The notes beneath the pieces are model-generated. The model worked only from the letters and a program-made list of their open reading frames with translations. It was not told the DNA's origin and did not search any database. A stretch of DNA of 8,469 nucleotides from contig PMDE01000030.1 of assembly GCA_003154335.1 (NCBI GenBank), positions 27,082 to 35,550 on the forward strand, read 5' to 3'. The stretch is from Methanoregula sp. (lineage in GTDB: Archaea; Halobacteriota; Methanomicrobia; Methanomicrobiales; Methanospirillaceae). The position numbers and the translations under genes are program-made. Positions 1-5,520 of the stretch are shown piece after piece (position 1 is the stretch's first letter; each line of letters starts with the position of its first letter).

Positions 1-107
1 CCGCTGTCAAAAAGAAGAAGACGCTGACTGGTGAGAACGAGCTCGGTTACGATGGAGCCGAACCTTACATTGTGGGTCGTCAGAATAATGGATTCATCGC
101 GGTTTAA
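1..107 (+). CDS. 3' end of an unidentified protein gene (partial, 5' end outside window)
   Basis: An open frame enters from the left edge with codons starting at position 3. It runs 34 codons to a TAA at 105-107 and ends in ...PYIVGRQNNGFIAV. The visible peptide begins with a run of four lysines and continues with an acidic, glycine- and tyrosine-containing tail; this composition looks like protein rather than translated noise. A stop-free run of this length can still occur by chance. I do not recognise the family. It converges with the minus-strand gene ending at 360, leaving 252 bases between them. That gap holds a small perfect hairpin (TCCCG 272-276 with CGGGA 281-285) but no convincing T-tract terminator. 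Confidence 0.5.
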   Translation, partial: AVKKKKTLTGENELGYDGAEPYIVGRQNNGFIAV

Positions 108-359
108 ATACGGATTTACCATGGTACCACATCCTTGCAATCATGTTTGTTCTCTTTGGCAATATGTTTTCATTGTGCAGGAATGTTGTTAAAGTACTTC
201 CAGAATCCGGTAACCGGCAATCAATACATACTTTCACTCTGAAACAAGGTGCTGTAACCCGTTGAAATAGTTCCCGCTTCCGGGATAAAAGAAGATAACG
301 GTTGATTCACTTCTGTTGCCTGTTATTTTTTGTTCCTGGACAAATTCGTCATTCGGTGT

Positions 360-2213
360 TTAAAAATACATGATCCCGCTGCTGTTCGATCCTCCCTGAT
401 TATTCAGCGGTGTGGGAGTTACCGTGATCCCCGGGGGTTGGCCTGTACTCGTATCGATTATGAATTCAATGGAACCCATCGGGGTTGAAATGGTCCGATC
501 GCTGATAAGATTCCCTTCATGATAAACCTCAACGGTAAGCGTATCTCCGGAGTTATCCTGCTTATGGACCTGTGCCTGGACAATTTTCGCTGGTTCAAGT
601 ATCTTATAGATCTGGTCGCCGGATCCGGCAACCTCTCTTAATGAGCCGGGAACACCCAGCGATCCTGTATAGTTTCTCTGGTAGAGCACCCTTACCCAGA
701 CTCCGGAGGAAGGAATCACAACGTGAGCTGGTATGGGGCTTGGCTGGAGAGAAGGAGCAGGTCCTGGAGTCTGTTGTATTCCCGGCGTCGGTACTGGAGT
801 AATACCGGGTATTGCCCCGTGGGGGACAGAGACAATTACAGCCCATGCAATGCCGAGAACGATCAGGATTATTACGGCGATCGCGATAAAGGAAAGGCGG
901 TTATTGCCTGAATTTTTCATCGGCAGTACCGGTCCTGGAACAGAAGGAGGTGTTTCCGGTTCCTGGTCCTGATCACTATCCTCAGTATCCCCCGGTTTCG
1001 GCCCTGTCTCTTCTTTCTGCGCTGAATCGTAGTCCGGACCGGATCCAGGTCCGACAAAAACCGGCTCCGGTACATCGGGCAGGTCCTGGGACCCGGTATT
1101 TTCTCTTTCCACCACTGATGTTTGATCACTAAGGGTATCTTCAGAAATTGTTTCTGGATCGGTACCTGCTTTCGCCAGAACAATGGAATCTTCCCTCTCG
1201 GTTTCCCCGGGAATTGATCCACTATCAGTGGATTTTGTGCTATCCCGGGCTTCAGCGAAGACCTTTCCAGGAATGGAAACAGGAGGTAATGCGGAATCAG
1301 CTAACGCTGAATCTTTTCCGGGAAATGGATCAGGAAACGGGGAATCGGCAAACGATTCTTCTCCTCCATAATCCTCTTCGCAAATACCGTTCACCGCGGT
1401 AGAATCTGTTTTTCGGGGATCGACAGCAGGTGGGGCTTCCACTTCTCCTCCGGATCCCGGTATATGTTCTTCGAAAGCCGGGATTGCGTCGGCGGATTCT
1501 GGTATCTGGTCCGAAGTCCCCGTTGTGTCGTCATTATCAGAAACCCGGCCAGCTGTTGTATCCGGTGATTCGGTCATTTCTTCCGGACAGGATGGTTGTT
1601 CTTCTCCTGCGAATGTTGATAACGTGACATCGTCTCCGGTTGCTTCCGGGAGGAAATTCTCCTCTTTCAATTCCTGTTTTTCTCCAGGAAAAACCTCGGT
1701 TTCAGGTTCATCAAGGAGTACTGCAGGATCAATCTGTGCATGGCGCATATCGATGATAGTTGTGTAAGGGTGAGGGATCTCAGGAGCCTCCGTGTGTCTT
1801 GTTGAAGGCCGGATCCCTATTTCTTGATCGGGCAGGGTAATTTCATTATCCCCCGCCTTCTGGCGGACGGTGACAATAAATTCCATGAGTTTTTTCAACC
1901 AGTCATCCCGTTCCCTTGTCCTGTTTTCGCCCGCCTGCTGGGAAAAGATAAAGACCATCGGCCCGGGATCCCCGGTCCCCGTTGTGTCTGCAAGGTAAAG
2001 GGAAATGGCCGGTTCCCGGCTGGAAGTCTTTCCCCCTTTTACTGATTGTATATTAAAAAGGGGCACGATCCGCGGCTGGAATTCACCATACCTATCATCG
2101 ACGAGGATAAGGTTGCGGGAGGTGAGGAGTACATCATGATGGATATGATTGACATTCACACGCCCGGCCGTCAGGAGTATTGATTCGCCGTTTTCCAGAT
2201 AGGGTATGCCCAT
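360..2213 (-). CDS. Single-pass membrane protein: PH-like domain, acidic linker, TM helix, external beta domain
   Basis: This is a 617-aa protein of unknown function with a clear modular layout. Residues 1-120 look like a pleckstrin-homology-type fold: alternating short strands (ILLTAGRVNV, VLLTSRNLILVDD) closed by an amphipathic helix around 102-118. Residues 120-435 are a low-complexity, acidic, Ser/Thr/Pro-rich linker, presumably disordered. Residues 440-463 form one strong hydrophobic helix preceded by K433 and R439, which suggests a cytosolic N-terminus. After it come a Pro/Thr linker (465-500) and a beta-rich domain at about 502-590 (GVWVRVLYQRNYTGSLG...). That domain resembles one recurring at the C-terminus of Methanomicrobiales surface proteins (from memory). 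The tail is again Thr-Pro and Asn/Ser-rich. The ATG at 2213 is favoured by GAGGT at 2222-2218, four bases upstream. The gene appears monocistronic. A role linking an intracellular domain to the envelope is inferred from topology only. Confidence 0.85.
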   Translation of the reverse strand: MGIPYLENGESILLTAGRVNVNHIHHDVLLTSRNLILVDDRYGEFQPRIVPLFNIQSVKGGKTSSREPAISLYLADTTGTGDPGPMVFIFSQQAGENRTRERDDWLKKLMEFIVTVRQKAGDNEITLPDQEIGIRPSTRHTEAPEIPHPYTTIIDMRHAQIDPAVLLDEPETEVFPGEKQELKEENFLPEATGDDVTLSTFAGEEQPSCPEEMTESPDTTAGRVSDNDDTTGTSDQIPESADAIPAFEEHIPGSGGEVEAPPAVDPRKTDSTAVNGICEEDYGGEESFADSPFPDPFPGKDSALADSALPPVSIPGKVFAEARDSTKSTDSGSIPGETEREDSIVLAKAGTDPETISEDTLSDQTSVVERENTGSQDLPDVPEPVFVGPGSGPDYDSAQKEETGPKPGDTEDSDQDQEPETPPSVPGPVLPMKNSGNNRLSFIAIAVIILIVLGIAWAVIVSVPHGAIPGITPVPTPGIQQTPGPAPSLQPSPIPAHVVIPSSGVWVRVLYQRNYTGSLGVPGSLREVAGSGDQIYKILEPAKIVQAQVHKQDNSGDTLTVEVYHEGNLISDRTISTPMGSIEFIIDTSTGQPPGITVTPTPLNNQGGSNSSGIMYF

Positions 2214-2217
2214 TCTT

Positions 2218-2222
2218 ACCTC
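2218..2222 (-). promoter_or_regulatory. Shine-Dalgarno site of the 617-aa membrane protein gene
   Basis: GAGGT on the minus strand, four bases before the ATG at 2213, complements the archaeal 16S rRNA 3' end. It fixes the start. The same pentamer precedes the HEAT-repeat gene. Confidence 0.7.
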
Positions 2223-2260
2223 AATAGCTGATGTATTTTTTGTTCTTCATGGCAATATGC

Positions 2261-2285
2261 TTTGTATATCGATTTTAATAATCGA
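2261..2285. promoter_or_regulatory. TATA-like box overlapping an inverted repeat; possible operator/promoter
   Basis: TTTGTATATC at 2261-2270 is a weak plus-strand TATA candidate, about 35-40 bases before the ATG at 2304. It abuts the perfect inverted repeat TCGATT (2269-2274), five-base spacer, AATCGA (2280-2285). The repeat also lies about 60 bases upstream of the minus-strand start at 2213, so it could control either direction. Position and symmetry are the only evidence. Confidence 0.3.
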
Positions 2286-2303
2286 CGCAGTTTCAGTGCC
2301 GTG

Positions 2304-2456
2304 ATGAATTTTTATTTCCTGTACACAGAAACATTGGTAACCACTGACATACGATTACAAGAATTATCTTATTCCCTGGTGTTACCTGCCGAATGTCTCA
2401 CCTTTTGTAAGAAGTGTAAGAGAAAAACCCATTGTTTAATCTCAGACGTCCTGTGA
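2304..2456 (+). CDS. Candidate cysteine-containing 50-aa micro-protein
   Basis: An ATG at 2304 opens 50 codons to a TGA at 2454-2456. The C-terminal part, ECLTFCKKCKRKTHCLISD, has four cysteines spaced C-x3-C-x2-C-x5-C with a histidine beside the last one, reminiscent of a small zinc site. A TATA-like box lies just upstream (2261-2270). A T-tract stem-loop lies 61 bases after the stop (2518-2547). Together these would make a compact transcription unit. Against it: no Shine-Dalgarno is visible, the N-terminal half looks unremarkable, and an ORF this short is expected by chance. I do not recognise the protein, and this may well be noncoding. Confidence 0.2.
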   Translation: MNFYFLYTETLVTTDIRLQELSYSLVLPAECLTFCKKCKRKTHCLISDVL

Positions 2457-2480
2457 CCCGCGGAGAATGAAAATTTCGGG

Positions 2481-2490
2481 CTTATATATT
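2481..2490. promoter_or_regulatory. TATATA box, orientation uncertain
   Basis: CTTATATATT is the best TATA match in this intergenic region. Read on the plus strand it would start RNA near 2510, directly before the terminator-like hairpin, giving an implausibly short transcript unless termination is incomplete. Read on the minus strand (AATATATAAG) it would start RNA near 2455 and give the membrane protein gene a leader of about 240 bases. No clear BRE element decides between the two. Confidence 0.3.
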
Positions 2491-2517
2491 GAAATGTACC
2501 GGTGATACAGGGACATT

Positions 2518-2547
2518 TCCGTGGATTATCTCTCACGGATTTTTTTT
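2518..2547 (+). terminator. Stem-loop followed by eight T's
   Basis: TCCGTG (2518-2523) pairs perfectly with CACGGA (2534-2539) across a ten-base loop. It is followed immediately by T8 (2540-2547). This is a good intrinsic-type terminator on the plus strand, and archaeal RNA polymerase stops at U-tracts even without a stem. No established plus-strand gene lies just upstream, so its client would be the micro-ORF at 2304-2456 or a noncoding RNA. Confidence 0.5.
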
Positions 2548-2585
2548 CTTACCGTTGATCAGATCGGGGTCCTGTTGGAACTTTT

Positions 2586-2600
2586 GTTAACAACGTTAAC
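2586..2600. promoter_or_regulatory. Doubled GTTAAC palindrome, possible regulator binding site
   Basis: GTTAAC-AAC-GTTAAC: two copies of a six-base palindrome three bases apart, so the repeat is both direct and inverted. A nine-base period puts the two copies on nearly the same face of the helix. No regulator is identified. Confidence 0.25.
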
Positions 2601-2723
2601 ACCTTTTATCATTTAATTCACGCGATTGGTCCTTTTTATCCGGAATGGCACTGTTCTACCCCTAATTATAGAGATTGTGGACGTTCACCCGGGATCATTT
2701 GGAATGAATCTATCATGATTAAT

Positions 2724-2732
2724 TATTTATAA
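2724..2732 (+). promoter_or_regulatory. TATA-like box, possible promoter of the HEAT-repeat gene
   Basis: TATTTATAA lies in an AT-rich stretch. It would start RNA near 2755 and give the HEAT gene a leader of about 150 bases that includes the 2846-2869 hairpin. Assignment rests on sequence resemblance only. Confidence 0.3.
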
Positions 2733-2845
2733 TCCAGATTCCATTATGTGTTTGATGTACCAACACCCTCAGTGCAAGACTTCCGATGGGCAGGTACATG
2801 CCGCTTATGGTAAGCGGTAGCCGGTTTTGTATCGATAGGTATTTG

Positions 2846-2869
2846 TTTTTGTCGGGGATCCGACAAAAA
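2846..2869 (+). promoter_or_regulatory. Perfect 10-bp hairpin in the leader of the HEAT-repeat gene
   Basis: TTTTTGTCGG (2846-2855) and CCGACAAAAA (2860-2869) are exact reverse complements around a GGAT loop. The structure ends 29 bases before the Shine-Dalgarno at 2899-2903. The T's are in the 5' arm and the A's in the 3' arm, so on neither strand does a T-tract follow the stem; this argues against a terminator. It could be an operator for a dimeric regulator or an RNA leader element controlling translation. Confidence 0.45.
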
Positions 2870-2898
2870 AATGCATTGATTTCTGAACTTTTGAGTTC

Positions 2899-2903
2899 GA
2901 GGT
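2899..2903 (+). promoter_or_regulatory. Shine-Dalgarno site of the HEAT-repeat gene
   Basis: GAGGT lies five bases before the ATG at 2909. It favours this ATG over the in-frame ATG two codons later (2915), which would be eleven bases away. Confidence 0.7.
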
Positions 2904-2908
2904 AAAAC

Positions 2909-3355
2909 ATGGGTATGATTGCAGAAGGACCAGTCGATGAATGGTTCAGCTCTTTGCCAAAAACAGGCGGGATATATCGCCTTATTAACGGAACAATGGG
3001 AGACAGGATCAGGAATGAACGGATCGGTGCTGTCATTGCACTGGGAGAATCCGCGGATCCCCGGGCAGTCCGACCTTTGATGGACTGTTGCAGTGATCCC
3101 GACGCATCGATCCGGAAACATGCAACTGAGGCGCTTCTCAAGCTGAAAAGCGGCCGATCCGTATATGTGTTGATCGGGCGGATGAATGATAAGAACGAGG
3201 AACCGGTAACCAGGGAACGGGCTGCTGCTGCACTGGCTTCGATAAGGAGTTTTAGTGCTATTGAAGCTCTCAGGGCCTTGTATGCCGATGCGGATGAAGA
3301 CCCCGCACTTCGGTCTTTGGTCGCTGAAGAGCTCCACCGGGTGCGCATCCGGTAA
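2909..3355 (+). CDS. Small HEAT-repeat (PBS-lyase HEAT-like) protein
   Basis: This 148-aa, presumably cytosolic protein is built of HEAT-like helical hairpins. Repeat units fall at about residues 34-62 (ERIGAVIALGESADPRAVRPL), 63-93 (DPDASIRKHATEALLKL), 98-126 (TRERAAAALASIRSFSAIEAL) and 127-147 (DPALRSLVAEELHRV). Each shows the family's D-P/R...A-x-x-A-L-x-x-[LI] pattern. There is no signal peptide or membrane segment, and the protein is nearly all repeat apart from a short N-terminal segment. HEAT proteins of this type are protein-protein interaction scaffolds; some bacterial relatives are phycobilin lyases, but that chemistry is not expected in a methanogen. The partner is unknown. It stands alone: its nearest gene on the same strand, hisD, starts 444 bases downstream with its own promoter candidates. 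Confidence 0.85.
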   Translation: MGMIAEGPVDEWFSSLPKTGGIYRLINGTMGDRIRNERIGAVIALGESADPRAVRPLMDCCSDPDASIRKHATEALLKLKSGRSVYVLIGRMNDKNEEPVTRERAAAALASIRSFSAIEALRALYADADEDPALRSLVAEELHRVRIR

Positions 3356-3710
3356 TAATGGGATTTAGTTCTCCCGATTCCTCTCCTCTTCCTGAGGTTG
3401 TGATATGACACAGGAAAGAGAATCAGTAACTCTTTGCACACCTGCATAGTGTAGGAGTTTGGTGTTATCCGTAATTTTTTAGCATGTAACCTGGTTTGAC
3501 ACTTAAAAAAAACATCGGGTCAATCTGTCAGGCTTTTTGCGGTTCTTGCGCATCTTTCAGTACTACCGCCTTTGTGGTCCCAACTGGAACACTACCTGGC
3601 AGTTATCACTCCTGAAAAGAAATACACTTAACCACCCCATAAGTAATGGAGTGCATCCGGAGACCGGCACGTTTTTTATCGCTCCGATGTGTCATTTTTA
3701 TTGAAGACAG

Positions 3711-3719
3711 TTTTAAATA
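3711..3719 (+). promoter_or_regulatory. Candidate distal TATA box of hisD
   Basis: TTTTAAATA is a good archaeal TATA match. It predicts a start near 3738-3745 and a leader of about 55-60 bases before the ATG at 3800. It lies inside the upstream open extension of the hisD frame, which argues against the longer start at 3689. Confidence 0.4.
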
Positions 3720-3759
3720 GAGCGTTTCTCTCTCTTTTTTCGTCCGTCGGTTATGACAA

Positions 3760-3774
3760 CGAAACTTTAACAAT
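3760..3774 (+). promoter_or_regulatory. Candidate proximal BRE/TATA of hisD (leaderless start)
   Basis: CGAAAC followed by TTTAACAAT is centred about 30 bases before the ATG at 3800. That spacing would start RNA at or next to the start codon. A leaderless message would explain why hisD has no visible Shine-Dalgarno. The TATA match is weaker than the one at 3711-3719; both could be used. Confidence 0.3.
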
Positions 3775-3799
3775 CTTTCCTGCCGAAGCTATTGGCACT

Positions 3800-5041
3800 A
3801 TGTGGAAGGCAGTCGGGATCGATGCATGGCTTGCCGGCAGGAAATCAAGCCTGGAAGACGCACGGGCGACCGTTACCGGTATCATTGAGCGTGTGCAGAA
3901 GAACGGTGATACTGCATTACGGGAACTTTCGCGCCATGTTGAGCTGAAGGAAATTGCCGTATCTGATGACGAACGGGAAGCGGCATACGATGAAGTCAGC
4001 ACAAAAATTACTGAGTCCCTCATCGAAGCGCATGCCCGCATCGAGCGATTCCACGAACTCCAGAAACCTAAAGACCTCTGGCTCCAGGAAATGGAGCCCG
4101 GGATCATTCTCGGGGTAAAGACAACCGCCCTCCAGAGGATCGGCATATACGTGCCCGGTGGACGGGCTGCTTACCCCTCGTCAGCACTGATGTGTGCGGT
4201 GCCGGCAAAAGTGGCCGGCGTCAGTGAAATCTGTGCCTGCTCCCCTCCCCCCATCAGCCCCATGACACTTGTCGCACTCGATATAGCCGGGGTTACCGAG
4301 ATTTACCGTTCAGGCGGTGCACAGGCTATTGCGGCTATGGCCCTTGGAACAGAAACCATCAGGCCGGTGCAGAAAATCGTTGGACCCGGGAACGTATATG
4401 TAACGCTTGCAAAGATGATGCTGCGGGAAAAAGTGGAGATCGATTTCCCGGCAGGCCCCAGCGAAATTGGAATTATCGCCGACCATACGGCAGATCCCCG
4501 GATTGTTGCCTCTGATATCCTGGCTCAGGCAGAACACGACCCCAATGCAGCCTGTATCCTGATAACAACTGATAAGGATCTTCCCGGAAAAGTCGGGCAG
4601 GAAATTGCCAGTCTCCTTGCCAAAGCATCCCGCAGGGAAATAATCACCGAAGCTCTTAAAAATTCAGGGTACACCCTTGTCGCAGATATTGACGAAGCGA
4701 TTACTGCGTCAGACAGAGTAGCACCTGAACACCTCTCAATCCAGGTGGCAGATCCCTTATCGGTTGTTACCCGGGTGAAAAATGCCGGAGCAATTTTTGT
4801 GGGAAAATATTCAGCAGTCGCCTGCGGGGATTATGCCGTGGGGACCAATCACGTCCTGCCAACGGCAGGGTATTCAAAGATGTACTCGGGACTTGATGTT
4901 TCCCATTTCTGCAAGAATGCATCGGTAGAAATGATTGATAAAAACGGTCTTGAATCTATCGGTGATATTGTTGAGACCCTTGCCGAGGCAGAAGGCCTGA
5001 ATGCCCATGCCATGTCCGTTAAAATCCGGCGCCAGTGTTAA
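3800..5041 (+). CDS. hisD: Histidinol dehydrogenase
   Basis: HisD is a cytosolic zinc enzyme that oxidises L-histidinol to L-histidine in two NAD-dependent steps, the end of histidine biosynthesis. The protein is 413 aa from the ATG at 3800 (family usually about 420-435). Family motifs are all present: PGGRAAYPSS (119-128), GPGNVYVTLAK, DFPAGPSEIG, ILAQAEHDP with the zinc ligands Q243 and H246, APEHLS with the catalytic pair E310-H311, CGDYAVGTNH with zinc ligand D344, and the C-terminal GLNAH with H403 as fourth ligand. Residue roles are by analogy with the E. coli enzyme. The frame is open back to 3689, but those 37 extra residues do not resemble HisD and cover a TATA box, and MWKAVGIDAW is a typical HisD beginning; hence 3800. 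No other his gene is adjacent, as is common for scattered archaeal his genes. A T-tract follows at 5075-5081. Confidence 0.97.
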   Translation: MWKAVGIDAWLAGRKSSLEDARATVTGIIERVQKNGDTALRELSRHVELKEIAVSDDEREAAYDEVSTKITESLIEAHARIERFHELQKPKDLWLQEMEPGIILGVKTTALQRIGIYVPGGRAAYPSSALMCAVPAKVAGVSEICACSPPPISPMTLVALDIAGVTEIYRSGGAQAIAAMALGTETIRPVQKIVGPGNVYVTLAKMMLREKVEIDFPAGPSEIGIIADHTADPRIVASDILAQAEHDPNAACILITTDKDLPGKVGQEIASLLAKASRREIITEALKNSGYTLVADIDEAITASDRVAPEHLSIQVADPLSVVTRVKNAGAIFVGKYSAVACGDYAVGTNHVLPTAGYSKMYSGLDVSHFCKNASVEMIDKNGLESIGDIVETLAEAEGLNAHAMSVKIRRQC

Positions 5042-5053
5042 GATATGTGACTG

Positions 5054-5081
5054 CCCGGGTCCGGGAAAAATCCATTTTTTT
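5054..5081 (+). terminator. Probable hisD terminator
   Basis: A short GC inverted repeat (CCCG 5054-5057, loop, CGGG 5062-5065) lies 12 bases after the stop codon. It is followed by AAAAATCCA and T7 (5075-5081). The T-run alone suffices for archaeal termination; the stem is weak. Confidence 0.45.
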
Positions 5082-5219
5082 GAATAATACACTGTTGACG
5101 GTTTGATCGTTAAAGTTCAGAGCTGTCACTTTCGCGACAGGTTTTCCTGTGAAAATTGTATTTTCGGATATATGCCGGACTATAATCCCGCGCTCCATTC
5201 GTTACGATAAATACTGCTA

Positions 5220-5246
5220 CCCCCGGCGGGGCGCCCCCCGCGGCGG
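5220..5246. repeat. Very GC-rich hairpin in an AT-rich intergenic region
   Basis: GCGGGG (5226-5231) and CCCCGC (5236-5241) form a perfect six-base stem around the loop CGCC. Broken pairing continues outward. The 27-base stretch is entirely G and C, unlike its surroundings, and no T-tract follows. It could be a dispersed intergenic repeat unit or part of a structured RNA. Confidence 0.4.
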
Positions 5247-5506
5247 ATCAGTGATTATTCAAAAAACCACTTCCTGCCCATTGTTCCCCGGAGAGGCCCT
5301 GAGGCAGAGGTCTTCCGTGCAGAGTTCAATTTTCAGGGTTCAGGCGTGAACCGAATTGGTAAACAAAATAAAAATTCAGAGTTATCTGTCTTGATGAGTT
5401 TTTCCAACAAAAATCGTTGGTATCAGATATGAACAGCGGGATTGTTCCCTTTCTATCCATCCCTTGCTATTGACGCCGCAGCCGCCGACCCGGTGCCTTC
5501 AATTTT

Positions 5507-5515
5507 AAAAAAAAA
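5507..5515 (-). terminator. T9 terminator of the minus-strand operon
   Basis: Nine T's on the minus strand begin six bases beyond the TAG stop of the Ig-like protein gene (5521-5523). There is no strong stem. A U-tract this long directly after a stop codon is a typical archaeal termination signal. Confidence 0.5.
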
Positions 5516-5520
5516 TCCTG

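Larger units (their letters stand above)
2214..2908. other. Intergenic region rich in regulatory-looking signals
   Basis: These 695 bases separate the minus-strand membrane protein gene from the plus-strand HEAT-repeat gene. They are AT-rich and hold no long gene. From left to right I see a TATA-like box and an inverted repeat at 2261-2285, a possible 50-codon micro-ORF (2304-2456), a TATATA box at 2481-2490, a stem-loop with eight T's (2518-2547), a doubled GTTAAC site (2586-2600), another TATA-like stretch (2724-2732) and a perfect 10-bp hairpin (2846-2869). Each is listed separately. Confidence 0.6.
3356..3799. other. Intergenic region between the HEAT gene and hisD
   Basis: I see no gene in these 444 bases. 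There is an imperfect stem (CTCTTCCTG 3386-3394 against CAGGAAAGAG 3411-3420, one bulge), 31 bases after the HEAT stop codon. A T6 run at 3475-3480 could end HEAT transcription. The hisD promoter candidates lie at 3711-3719 and 3760-3774. The reading frame of hisD stays open upstream to 3689, but that stretch reads like leader DNA, not protein. Confidence 0.5.
5042..5520. other. Convergent intergenic region with several hairpins
   Basis: These 479 bases lie between the converging hisD and Ig-like gene. I see no convincing gene; a GTG-initiated frame at 5149-5349 reads like noise. Beyond the terminators at each end there are five perfect inverted repeats: CTGTC/GACAG (5123-5127, 5136-5140); ACAGG/CCTGT (5137-5141, 5146-5150), which competes with the first; GCGGGG/CCCCGC (5226-5231, 5236-5241); GGTTCA/TGAACC (5337-5342, 5347-5352); CCAAC/GTTGG (5404-5408, 5416-5420). 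Confidence 0.5.

Noticed and set aside
2301..2347. Possible C/D-box guide RNA (GTGATGA at 2301, CTGA at 2344)
   Set aside because: No good internal D' or C' boxes and no terminal stem; the two motifs are short enough to be chance.
2846..2869. Perfect hairpin read as an intrinsic terminator
   Set aside because: On both strands the T-run precedes the stem rather than following it.
2719..3447. Long minus-strand open frame (242 codons) opposite the HEAT-repeat gene
   Set aside because: Antisense shadow: the plus-strand product has clear HEAT periodicity and a GAGGT site, while the minus-strand translation is low in recognisable structure and runs into noncoding flanks.
5149..5349. GTG-initiated plus-strand frame of 66 codons after hisD
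   Set aside because: It begins inside a hairpin arm, crosses the all-GC stem, has no Shine-Dalgarno and gives an unstructured basic peptide.
5280..5355. tRNA-like GGTTCA...GAACC element
   Set aside because: No acceptor, D or anticodon arms can be folded around it; it is a simple six-base hairpin.
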